A stretch of DNA of 8,377 nt from positions 1-8,377 of the forward strand of contig NZ_JAFREL010000135.1 of NCBI RefSeq assembly GCF_017377655.1, read 5' to 3'. Shown one piece after another: positions 1 to 7,186 of the stretch; within the stretch, counting starts at the first letter, position 1, and every line of letters starts with the position of its first letter. The notes beneath the pieces are model-generated. The model worked only from the letters and a program-made list of their open reading frames with translations, made no database searches and was not told the DNA's origin. This DNA is from Candidatus Enterococcus ferrettii. Its GTDB lineage: Bacteria > Bacillota > Bacilli > Lactobacillales > Enterococcaceae. The translations under genes were made by a program, and so were the position numbers.

Positions 1-3000
1 GCATATTGTAACGGTGTAGCAGTCTTTTCAATTTCTTCATCTGACAGATGCCCATCTCCATCATCGACTGCACTGCCTTCAACGTATTTAAAGAGTCGAA
101 TCGTTGATAACCGAGTGAGACCTGCGTTGACATCTGTCACATGGTGGACATACTTACCAGAACCAAGAGCTGTTGGCAGGTCATCCAACACTGGGTTTTT
201 GTATCTGCCTTCATCGGTCTTATAGGTATTTGGATCAGCCTTAGAAGTTATCGTTTCATCAGGGTCCTGATCTTTTTTCGTAACGATGACAATTTTTTTA
301 ATTACCAGATCGCCAACCATAAACTCTGCAATGTATTCCCCTTCAGGTAGATTTTCGAATTTGTACTTGCCATTTGTACCAGTTTTAATCTTGGACTCAC
401 CTGTGACAGGATCAATGAAGTCTTCACCACTCAGACTTTTCTTGACTAATTCTTTGTCGTACGTGCCATCTTTTTGACTGGTTCGATAGAGCTTGACAGG
501 AATATTTTCTACCGGGTCTTCAGGCGAACCGTCTTCTTTGACTCCGATTTTGCCATCGTAGTCATCGTCGTACCAGACATAGCCGGTTAGGTCGCGGCCA
601 TAGACATGTGTCCAAACAGATTGCGAAGTGACGGGTAAATTAAGTTGAGAGTTCATTTGCGCGTTATTGACAAGAACATCGCCCGCCCTTTGACCTGTTG
701 CTTTAATTGTAATTTTTATTTTGACTTTTTCATTCACTTTAATCCTAGGTGCGGATACTAGAATTGCTTTCGCATTTTCTATAGCACTGCTTGGCGATAT
801 ACCTGGATTGTAAACTGCCCATCCGCTAATCGTATTAGGATCTGTTGCGTCGTTAATCGCTGTATTCGAATACGACACCGTTGCGGCTGCTCCTGATATT
901 TGCAAATCAATCACTTTAAAGGTTCCATTAAAAATTGTTCCTCGTGAATCACCTTGATAAGGTAAAACATCTAACAATCTGCCGTCAACAATGTCATCAA
1001 AGCTGTCATTTTGAAGATTTATTTCATACGTGACAGATGTGTCTTCACCCGCTACACTATCATCCCCAACTTCAATCAATGGTTTGCTTACTTCTTTGCT
1101 GAGAATGACTTGCTGCATTTTCTGGACCATGAAGGTATCTCTCGAGCTTCGAACAGCTGCAGGTGATTCATCCCGGCTAGTTTCAACCCCAGTAACCCAC
1201 ATTTCTCCAACCGTTTGGACAGGTATTCTCTCGGTATATCCAGTAGCTTTAAAATCAAGTTGGCTCTGATCTAAATTGCTTGTGAAGTTTACCTCTATGC
1301 CATTTTTGAGTGAGATCTTGGAAAATATCCACTTCAATGTAGTTTCTCCAGTAGCTGCATTCACCGTCACCTCTGGATCAGACAATGAATTATCTAATCC
1401 ATCCTTAGAAGAACCTACATGATAAGATATTCCTTTAGGCAAGGTTGTAATCAAGGCTGCATCATAAGAAACTCCATCGCTTCCGCTACAAACACCCGTA
1501 ACTTTGATATTCAAGTTTTCATTAGATTTATAAATAGTTTTTTCTACGTCCGTCCGAGTTGTAATAGCCATTTTTTTAATGAAGGCGGTATCCCCTAAAT
1601 GGTTCCAATATTCCATTGGAAGAGGCAATTTAGGTTCTCCATTGGATGTGAATTCCGTTGGGTTATAGTGTCCAATTTTTGTTCCATTAGTAGAACCTGT
1701 TCCCGTTTTACCAGCACTACCATCCACGTTAGATTCAAAATACGTATTTCCTTCTTTATTAATAAATTTTTGTGAACCTAACACTACAATCGGATTGCCT
1801 TTAGGAGTTCTAGCTCCAGGTGCTCCTATAACAATCACTGGAGTTAATGTATATTTTTGCAAAGAAGCGTGGTCTGCAGGATTATGAATATAAGAACCTT
1901 TATAATGAATTGCGCTTATATCTCCATGAGTTTCTGCTTCTTCTGGCGTGTCATACCAATCATATAGCACCATATCTACATGAACTTGAGCCACTTTCAT
2001 TGTAACTGGGGGAGTAGCACCGAATTTACCGGCTTTGACAACACCGTATTTTATTTTATAGCTATCGTTCTGTGTTGTATCTCGGTTGAATAAAACTTTC
2101 TGAGAAGTATCGTACTTAAACACGCTAGAGTCCCACATTGTAAGGTGTTCACTACCAGAAACTTTGCTAGCAAAAACACTGCCCGACACATGTCCATAAT
2201 TGGACAACCATATACGACTTCCTGCAGAAATCTTTGCTGTTCCGTAGTTCATTAAAAAACCATCCGCTCCTGGAGTACTTGCATTCCGTAGACCAATTCC
2301 TTCAGGCGCAGTTGGATCATAATCGGTCAACGCGTATTGACCACCTACCTCTTCGTTCACAAAAGTTTGATTAGAATAATAACCTCCTGGTCCTGATAGT
2401 AAGGTTGGATACTTAACACTTGTCTTGTTTGCATAAGTTTTGTTCTCATACGTTATCGAGTCCACAGACAATTCCATATCAAAACGTGTCCAGCCATTTT
2501 TAGTTGCTTCATCCACCGTTTTTTTCTTATCCCAGCTGAAAACAATTTCCAAACTTGAGAAGCTTTTTGCAGTTGCTGTTTGACTTCGATCTCCAGTCAT
2601 TAGATACGTATAAGGATTATATGTTGGAGCATAATTTTCATTCTTCACCTCAGCATTTCTAGTAACGGTGAAGTCACCTGAATTGAACACTCCTATACGT
2701 GATTTGTCTGTCGCCTGGGGTTCTTGGTTGTATAGCCGAAATGTCTTGCCATGAGGTGCTGATAGTTCACTATCAAACTGAGAAATTTCTACCTCGCGGC
2801 CTCCAACAGTCTCCTTCCAAGTTTCTGATGTTCGGGGAATTACTGCTGGAGCATAATATTCTGCATAAAAAGGATCTAATGCAATCGAAGGAATATCTAC
2901 ATTACTTCCAGATCCTATTTGATAGGTTCCTTTTTGCGAAATTTTATATGTGATTTCACCACTCGGGAAAGTTGAACCACGATAATCCCCAGTTGCTCTA

Positions 3001-4685
3001 TTGTCAAGTTCTTTCAAAACAGTAACAGCAGCAACATCATAGGCGTCTTCAGTTGCAGTTGTGATTGCTTGATCAGTAAAAATGCTATGATTTTTCACTT
3101 CACCTTGTACTAGTTTGACTGAAACTGATGGTTTTGCAGAAACTTTAGTAATTGCTACATTTAAATTAGCTAGGTCATTGCTGTTGTATACTTTATTAAT
3201 GGTTTCAATTTCGCCAGTTTCTTCATTCGTGGCTTCAATAATTTTCAATTCAAATTCTGGCTGAACTTCGGTACCATGCTTTGGCGCAAAAACACTTAGC
3301 GACACAGGCACAAAAACTTGTCCGGTATTACTAATAGTGGATTCCATGGTTCCCTCAGAATATTCTTCTGGATTACCCGGTGCTATTTGTTCATTTCGAC
3401 CATTCGCTATCTCACCAATGTTGACAAGCGTACCACCTATATTCTTCAATGCATTCGGCAATCTACTTCTTACTTCGTACTTAATATTTTTATAATTCTT
3501 TTCCTTACTTTCATTTTGAACAGAGAAAGAAACCAGATAAATAACCTCATCAAAGGTTCGAACAAGATTATTTGTATCCGCTGAGTCATTTCCAGGGTTA
3601 TCATCTAAATCAAAATCATCTGTCCCTGTCTTAACAATGACCCTGGCATCTCTTATACCCACAGTTCCGCCAGCTCGTCCTTTTTTGGAAGAATTCACTT
3701 GTTTGTCTGGTAATAATTTAGGGTTTCGCAAGGAATCACTTTTTTTGTATTTCTCAGATTCCAATTCCTTTAGTGTTTTCTTTGTTTCTTTTGTCGGAAC
3801 AGTAACAACTTGTTCCACTTTCTTTTCTTTTTGTTTTTCTTCAGCCAGTTCCTCAGTTGTTTCATCATTGACCTCTTCACTTAGCTCTTCTTGCTTCTCT
3901 TCAGAAACAATTTTTGCCTCTTCAGCTTCTGCTTGTTTGGGTTCTTCTTTTTCCACCGCTGTTTCCTCAATAGACTCAGCAGTTTTTGTTTCTTTACTCT
4001 TCTCTTCACTTGAAGAAGGTTCTTTTGGCTTTTCTTCCAATTCTTGCTCAACAGATTCCGAAGATTTCTTCTCTTTGGCCTGCTCTTTACTTGAAGAAGT
4101 TTCCTCTAGAATTTCTTGATGCAATGCGCTGTTCAATTCCGCAAACTGTAAGAAGGTTTGCCTGATTTCTGGCTTTGCTGCATTAACAATGTCTACATTG
4201 ATCTCTTGACTTGCATTTCGGGTGATTTTTACATTGTGTGTCTGACCCTTTTCTAAAAAAAGGAAAAGAGACTCTGTCTGATCTTCATTGATAACGCGAA
4301 AACAAGCGGCTTTGTCGCCTTTGCTTTGTTCATTGTATTCTTTGATGCGTTCCTCTTTGTTTTTATTAAATTCTGCCGATGCAATCTGCTCAATGCTTAG
4401 CCCCTCCATCTTTTCATCCAGAGGATCAATTGAAAAATTTTCATCGTATGGAATTTCCAACAATAATGTTTCTTTTGCTTCAAGCGTTAATTTGACTGTT
4501 TCTTTATCGGTCTTAAACTGATCAAATACTGCTTCTTTACCTTCAAGAGTTACCTTAACTAATTCGTCTTTGTTTGATGCTCGTAAGAGTTCTCCTTTAG
4601 GAATTTGCAGAATCGCTATTCCAATCAGAAATATTATAGGAAGAAGGATGGTGACTAATTTTTTTGCTTTGATTTCTTTTCGCAT
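1..4685 (-). CDS. Giant surface adhesin, probable pilus-associated protein (3' end cut by window edge)
   Basis: Open from an ATG at 4685 to the left edge: 1561 codons, no stop seen, and the frame agreed at every place I checked. A positively charged start and hydrophobic stretch (about residues 8-28) look like a signal peptide or membrane anchor. A small beta-rich domain follows (about 36-165). Residues about 190-310 are a Glu/Lys/Ser-rich, low-complexity stalk. A long beta-rich region (about 340-1190) has no fold I can name. About 1190-1362 resembles a DUF11 / conserved-repeat Ig-like domain. About 1363-1521 is an SdrD B-like domain: it opens GYVWYDDDYDGKIG, contains NGKYKFENLPEGEY and ends near VNAGL. 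A partial EF-hand-like stretch, DDGDGHLSDEE, lies close to the edge. No LPxTG signal is visible, but the C-terminus is missing. Its position 133 bp downstream of a major pilin suggests a tip or accessory adhesin of the same pilus. The ligand is unknown. It could instead be an independent wall-anchored MSCRAMM-like protein. Confidence 0.85.
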   Translation of the reverse strand, partial: MRKEIKAKKLVTILLPIIFLIGIAILQIPKGELLRASNKDELVKVTLEGKEAVFDQFKTDKETVKLTLEAKETLLLEIPYDENFSIDPLDEKMEGLSIEQIASAEFNKNKEERIKEYNEQSKGDKAACFRVINEDQTESLFLFLEKGQTHNVKITRNASQEINVDIVNAAKPEIRQTFLQFAELNSALHQEILEETSSSKEQAKEKKSSESVEQELEEKPKEPSSSEEKSKETKTAESIEETAVEKEEPKQAEAEEAKIVSEEKQEELSEEVNDETTEELAEEKQKEKKVEQVVTVPTKETKKTLKELESEKYKKSDSLRNPKLLPDKQVNSSKKGRAGGTVGIRDARVIVKTGTDDFDLDDNPGNDSADTNNLVRTFDEVIYLVSFSVQNESKEKNYKNIKYEVRSRLPNALKNIGGTLVNIGEIANGRNEQIAPGNPEEYSEGTMESTISNTGQVFVPVSLSVFAPKHGTEVQPEFELKIIEATNEETGEIETINKVYNSNDLANLNVAITKVSAKPSVSVKLVQGEVKNHSIFTDQAITTATEDAYDVAAVTVLKELDNRATGDYRGSTFPSGEITYKISQKGTYQIGSGSNVDIPSIALDPFYAEYYAPAVIPRTSETWKETVGGREVEISQFDSELSAPHGKTFRLYNQEPQATDKSRIGVFNSGDFTVTRNAEVKNENYAPTYNPYTYLMTGDRSQTATAKSFSSLEIVFSWDKKKTVDEATKNGWTRFDMELSVDSITYENKTYANKTSVKYPTLLSGPGGYYSNQTFVNEEVGGQYALTDYDPTAPEGIGLRNASTPGADGFLMNYGTAKISAGSRIWLSNYGHVSGSVFASKVSGSEHLTMWDSSVFKYDTSQKVLFNRDTTQNDSYKIKYGVVKAGKFGATPPVTMKVAQVHVDMVLYDWYDTPEEAETHGDISAIHYKGSYIHNPADHASLQKYTLTPVIVIGAPGARTPKGNPIVVLGSQKFINKEGNTYFESNVDGSAGKTGTGSTNGTKIGHYNPTEFTSNGEPKLPLPMEYWNHLGDTAFIKKMAITTRTDVEKTIYKSNENLNIKVTGVCSGSDGVSYDAALITTLPKGISYHVGSSKDGLDNSLSDPEVTVNAATGETTLKWIFSKISLKNGIEVNFTSNLDQSQLDFKATGYTERIPVQTVGEMWVTGVETSRDESPAAVRSSRDTFMVQKMQQVILSKEVSKPLIEVGDDSVAGEDTSVTYEINLQNDSFDDIVDGRLLDVLPYQGDSRGTIFNGTFKVIDLQISGAAATVSYSNTAINDATDPNTISGWAVYNPGISPSSAIENAKAILVSAPRIKVNEKVKIKITIKATGQRAGDVLVNNAQMNSQLNLPVTSQSVWTHVYGRDLTGYVWYDDDYDGKIGVKEDGSPEDPVENIPVKLYRTSQKDGTYDKELVKKSLSGEDFIDPVTGESKIKTGTNGKYKFENLPEGEYIAEFMVGDLVIKKIVIVTKKDQDPDETITSKADPNTYKTDEGRYKNPVLDDLPTALGSGKYVHHVTDVNAGLTRLSTIRLFKYVEGSAVDDGDGHLSDEEIEKTATPLQY

Positions 4686-4690
4686 CGTCT

Positions 4691-4695
4691 TCCTT
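4691..4695 (-). promoter_or_regulatory. Ribosome binding site of the adhesin gene
   Basis: AAGGA lies 5 nt before the ATG at 4685, within a purine run containing repeated AAAGG units. It fixes the start of the adhesin, and the protein then begins with a Lys/Arg-rich segment followed by a hydrophobic helix, as expected for an exported protein. Confidence 0.75.
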
Positions 4696-4702
4696 TCCTT
4701 TC

Positions 4703-4729
4703 CACCATCAGCTTTACTTTTTAATGGTG
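4703..4729 (-). promoter_or_regulatory. Small inverted repeat next to the adhesin ribosome binding site
   Basis: CACCAT (4703-4708) and ATGGTG (4724-4729) are perfect 6-bp complements around a 15-nt loop. The structure ends just before the purine-rich ribosome binding region of the adhesin. In mRNA it could influence ribosome access, but a 6-bp stem is weak evidence. A second small hairpin, TCAAC/GTTGA with a 5-nt loop, lies at 4739-4753. Confidence 0.3.
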
Positions 4730-4765
4730 CCTTCTATTTCAACAAAAAGTTGAGAACTTAATTTA

Positions 4766-4800
4766 TTTACTGAGGATAGCTGCAAGCCAGCCTCAGTAAA
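4766..4800 (-). promoter_or_regulatory. Stem-loop between pilin and adhesin genes (possible attenuator or mRNA-processing hairpin)
   Basis: TTTACTGAGG (4766-4775) and CCTCAGTAAA (4791-4800) form a perfect 10-bp stem with a 15-nt loop. An inner GCTG/CAGC pairing (4779-4782 with 4788-4791) is an alternative. The hairpin starts 18 nt after the pilin stop codon. On the transcribed strand it is followed by an A/T-mixed sequence without a U run, so it is not a standard intrinsic terminator. A likely role is partial termination or protection of the pilin mRNA 3' end, which would give more pilin than adhesin transcript. The stem is seen directly; the role is inferred. Confidence 0.6.
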
Positions 4801-4818
4801 AGATGATGCTACTTTGTT

Positions 4819-6723
4819 TTACGCTGCGCGACGTTTTTTATCGATTGCAATTGCTACTGTACCGATTGTGATTGCTCCTAAAGCGATCGCTACAAGAAGC
4901 ATCGTGCCTGTTCCACCAGTAAATGGCAGGTCAGTTTTAGGATTATTAATTACTGTCAATTCAATTTCACCATCGTCTTCAGTTCCTGGTACCGGCGGAA
5001 CAGTTGTTGGTGTGCCTAATTTAACCGTTACTTTCTTAGGATCCTTCAACAATTCATAGCCAGTCGGTGCTTTGGTTTCCACTACCCAGTAATCCTTTTC
5101 AATCTTGTCATGAGACCACGTTGCTTCGGTCGGATCATTCGGGTCTTGTTTGCCATCATTCGCGTTCGCGCCAGTCGTATTATCCGTAAACCAATTCAAT
5201 TTCAATCCATCGAACTCGGCAATCCCTGGTTTCGTTGGATCTTCCCCTGCTGTTGCTTTTAGGAAAGTCACTCCAGTTGGCAACGTATCTGCTGCACCGA
5301 ATTTGTCCGTATCTTTTTTGTATGATTCGCCATCAGATGCTAAGAAGATGCCTTTTTCAGCATTTTCTTCATTTTCTGCAATATGGAATTCTGCACCATC
5401 CAAGGTAGTTGTTCCGTCAGTTTTTACCTTTTTGATGTCGAATCCGCCATTGTAGTATTCCGGCTCATCACTTTCGCCTGTATCTGGTGTGCCACCAGGC
5501 AGCAGGTAATCAATGGTGTATTTATTCGAGATCATTCCATTAAAGTCTTTGTTCGTGTTTACTTTGTAGACCACTTGAAGTTTTGGATGTTCATTGACGC
5601 CGATTGCTTTCATTCCGGCTTTGGTTAAGCTAACAACAACTTTTTTCGCTGTTCCCTCAGTTAAGTCTTCGACTTTATTTGGAGGAGTGATGGTTGTTCC
5701 ATCTAAAGTAACAGTATATTCAGTGCCATTCGTTAACTTCACTGGCGTGCCGGTCTTATCGATTGCATAGACTTCAACGTCTGCTAATAACAAGTCTTTA
5801 CTGATTTCATCGCTTACTCTGAAGTATGAAGCGTAAATCTCATCCCCTGCAGCAAAGAATTTGTCCGCACCTGGTGCAGCTGGTGTATCTGGGTCAACAT
5901 AGTTTGTGACCGTCATATCTCGTGGCGCAAGTGCGTATAACCCATCAGGCAGTTCCGTAGTTGCTTCCCATTGGAAAGCATTTCCTGCTTTGATGGAGTA
6001 GCCTTTCCCACCTTCAACTGTTTTATCCAATTTAGTGTTGGTTACAATATTTTTCGGATAAACATGCACGTCATAGATCAAGCTTCCCGTATCATCCCGC
6101 TTTGTTTGAGGGATATAAACGAAGAATGGATCCATCGGCTTGGTTACCTTAATACCTGGTTCAGCAGCAGTTGGTGGTACTGCGGTTGGATCTGCTGGTT
6201 TCGTATAGGTATAGTTGCCAGACGCATCAGGAATTTCACGAACGATATAAATCCCATCCGCAAGTTTTTTATCAGTTGCCGCTAAATTTTTACTTACATC
6301 AAATACTAACTTACCATTTGAATCAGTTACACCCTTATCGCTAAAGGCATTAGTCGTATCAACTTCCCAATCCGTACCCTCGACTTGTTTCAAAGGATCG
6401 GTTAATTCTGCCGAGCCAATTGGTTTGATTTTAATGATTTCAAAATTGACATCTTCCATCATTTTTTTCCCAGCAAGATTAGGTGCTTGGCTAGGATCGG
6501 GATTAATTCCGTCGCCACGCTCGCCTAATTCAGCTGAACTATTAATTTCATATTTCCAAAGTGTAATCTTACGATCCGATGTATCATCTGAAACTGGGTT
6601 GTTGCTAATGTCTTGATCAACCGCATAAGCTGCACTCCCAGCACTTAATGCTACGCCTCCCAACATCGTTAATAACCCTAAGCTAACCGCTACCTTGCTT
6701 ATCCATCTTTTTTTCTTTTTCAT
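4819..6723 (-). CDS. LPxTG-anchored major pilin, SpaH/EbpB type
   Basis: A complete 634-residue protein that should form the covalently linked shaft of a sortase-assembled pilus on the cell wall. Residues 1-34 are a typical signal peptide (KKKKR, hydrophobic core, AAYA before the likely cleavage site). The N-terminal domain (about 37-200) opens RKITLWKYE and ends with an E-box-like YIVREIP. The pilin motif VYPKN is at 221-225; in this family its Lys (K224) is the residue joined by a class C sortase to the next subunit. A central fimbrial D2-type domain (about 226-408) and a C-terminal Cna-B-like domain (about 426-595) follow. The latter has an E-box YWVVETKAPTGY at 545-556 (E549) and likely isopeptide partners K431/K432 and N593/N594. 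LPFTG is at 599-603, followed by a hydrophobic helix and the basic tail KKRR. There are no cysteines. AAGGAG lies 6 nt before the ATG. Length is close to that of enterococcal major pilins such as EbpC. Pro-rich inserts near 177-190 and 571-580 are probably linkers or loops. Confidence 0.93.
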   Translation of the reverse strand: MKKKKRWISKVAVSLGLLTMLGGVALSAGSAAYAVDQDISNNPVSDDTSDRKITLWKYEINSSAELGERGDGINPDPSQAPNLAGKKMMEDVNFEIIKIKPIGSAELTDPLKQVEGTDWEVDTTNAFSDKGVTDSNGKLVFDVSKNLAATDKKLADGIYIVREIPDASGNYTYTKPADPTAVPPTAAEPGIKVTKPMDPFFVYIPQTKRDDTGSLIYDVHVYPKNIVTNTKLDKTVEGGKGYSIKAGNAFQWEATTELPDGLYALAPRDMTVTNYVDPDTPAAPGADKFFAAGDEIYASYFRVSDEISKDLLLADVEVYAIDKTGTPVKLTNGTEYTVTLDGTTITPPNKVEDLTEGTAKKVVVSLTKAGMKAIGVNEHPKLQVVYKVNTNKDFNGMISNKYTIDYLLPGGTPDTGESDEPEYYNGGFDIKKVKTDGTTTLDGAEFHIAENEENAEKGIFLASDGESYKKDTDKFGAADTLPTGVTFLKATAGEDPTKPGIAEFDGLKLNWFTDNTTGANANDGKQDPNDPTEATWSHDKIEKDYWVVETKAPTGYELLKDPKKVTVKLGTPTTVPPVPGTEDDGEIELTVINNPKTDLPFTGGTGTMLLVAIALGAITIGTVAIAIDKKRRAA

Positions 6724-6729
6724 AATAAG

Positions 6730-6735
6730 CTCCTT
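6730..6735 (-). promoter_or_regulatory. Ribosome binding site of the pilin gene
   Basis: AAGGAG sits 6 nt upstream of the ATG at 6723. This is an optimal Shine-Dalgarno arrangement and fits strong translation of a major structural subunit. It confirms the start, which is followed directly by the signal peptide. Confidence 0.85.
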
Positions 6736-6766
6736 CTCTATCCTTTTTTTTGTTCACTTGCTATAA

Positions 6767-6876
6767 TTTAATTAGATATTTTGTGGATAATTGACGGCGA
6801 GGTCGATTTTCTATCCTTGTTTCTTTTTCTTTAGCACTAAACCCTTATTAATACTAATCGTTAATATCTAATTAAA
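6767..6876. repeat. Perfect 14-bp inverted repeat flanking an 82-bp segment upstream of the pilin gene
   Basis: TTTAATTAGATATT at 6767-6780 is repeated as its exact reverse complement, AATATCTAATTAAA, at 6863-6876. The left copy begins 44 bp upstream of the pilin ATG. Matching breaks down inside and outside the 14 bp apart from one outer base. A related imperfect copy, TTAATACTAAT (6848-6858), lies 13 bp from TTAATATCTAAT (6861-6872) in the same orientation. A neighbouring tyrosine recombinase makes an invertible segment possible. Alternatives are operators for an unknown regulator or integrase arm sites. The repeats are AT-rich, so part of the match could be chance. Confidence 0.6.
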
Positions 6877-6972
6877 ATTCTAAACTGTTCTATCTTTGCG
6901 ATAGACATCCCCCCTCCGATGACTTATTACGTGGTATTCATGATTGTTGACACAAGCAGAATAGTCCGCAGA

Positions 6973-7003
6973 TTTTTCCTGAACTGTTTAATTCTAGGAA
7001 AAA
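6973..7003. repeat. 8-bp inverted repeat TTTTTCCT/AGGAAAAA
   Basis: TTTTTCCT (6973-6980) and AGGAAAAA (6996-7003) are perfect complements around a 15-nt loop. Neither strand has the GC-rich stem plus trailing T-run expected of a terminator. The right arm touches the weak candidate promoter at 6991-7017, so it could be an operator. A recombinase core site made of inverted arms around a spacer is another possibility. Confidence 0.4.
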
Positions 7004-7017
7004 GCCGATACAGTCAA
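6991..7017 (-). promoter_or_regulatory. Weak candidate promoter for the pilin operon
   Basis: On the minus strand TTGACT (7012-7017, 5 of 6 matches to the -35 consensus) precedes TAGAAT (6991-6996, 5 of 6 matches to the -10 consensus). The spacer is 15 bp, shorter than the preferred 17. Transcripts from here would carry a leader of roughly 265 nt before the pilin ATG, passing through both inverted repeats. It is the best candidate I found, but the short spacer makes it doubtful. Confidence 0.25.
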
Positions 7018-7125
7018 GGGTTCAGAGGATATTTGACGGCGAATGGACGGCGTATAAATCCAAACCAACTCTCTTAATCGAAAGAAAAATAGCCTATAAA
7101 ATAACGAATGTTATCTGAAAAAGAC

Positions 7126-7161
7126 AAAAAAGCTCCCCCAATGGAAAAGCTTGATTTTTTT
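7126..7161. terminator. Imperfect bidirectional terminator downstream of the recombinase gene
   Basis: AAAAAAGCTCC (7126-7136) pairs with the segment GGAAAAGCTTGATTTTTT (7143-7160), with small bulges. A-runs on one side and T-runs on the other give a U-tract in both directions. On the minus strand the sequence GGGGGAGCTTTTTT ends the hairpin, about 80-115 nt after the recombinase stop. It probably separates recombinase transcription from the pilin operon. The bulged stem makes the efficiency uncertain. Confidence 0.5.
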
Positions 7162-7186
7162 AATTTAATTTTCATTTTTGTTTCAT

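Larger units (their letters stand above)
6785..7042. repeat. Two 16-bp direct repeats, GGATAWTTGACGGCGA, 242 bp apart
   Basis: GGATAATTGACGGCGA (6785-6800) and GGATATTTGACGGCGA (7027-7042) match at 15 of 16 positions. The right copy is followed by a partial third unit, TGGACGGCG (7044-7052), 11 bp after TTGACGGCG (7033-7041), so the two are about one helical turn apart. The GC-rich ACGGCG core stands out in AT-rich intergenic DNA. Possible roles are binding sites for a regulator, arm-type sites for the adjacent recombinase, or recombination sites. The repeats are visible; their role is unknown. Confidence 0.6.

Noticed and set aside
3637..4119. A 160-codon plus-strand reading frame rich in Ser, Phe and Val
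   Set aside because: It is the antisense shadow of the Glu/Lys/Ser-rich stalk of the adhesin, where GAA/AAG/TCT-type codons read as TTC/CTT/AGA on the other strand. It has no export signal or known motif.
4766..4800. Classical rho-independent terminator after the pilin gene
   Set aside because: The stem is strong, but the transcribed strand has no U-run after it, so I describe it as a regulatory stem-loop.
4814..6616. Several plus-strand reading frames of 63-104 codons inside the pilin gene
   Set aside because: All lie opposite the well-supported pilin, show no motifs and have no convincing ribosome binding sites.
6947..6975. Plus-strand promoter starting with a perfect TTGACA at 6947-6952
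   Set aside because: At 17 bp the -10 position reads AGATTT, a poor match, and no plus-strand gene lies downstream. The TTGACA also forms part of a small palindrome, TTGT-TGAC-ACAA.
6940..7077. A 45-codon basic plus-strand reading frame (starts MIVDTSRIVRRFF), considered as a small excisionase
   Set aside because: No Shine-Dalgarno sequence precedes the ATG, no helix-turn-helix pattern is evident, and it crosses several repeat elements. Most likely chance.
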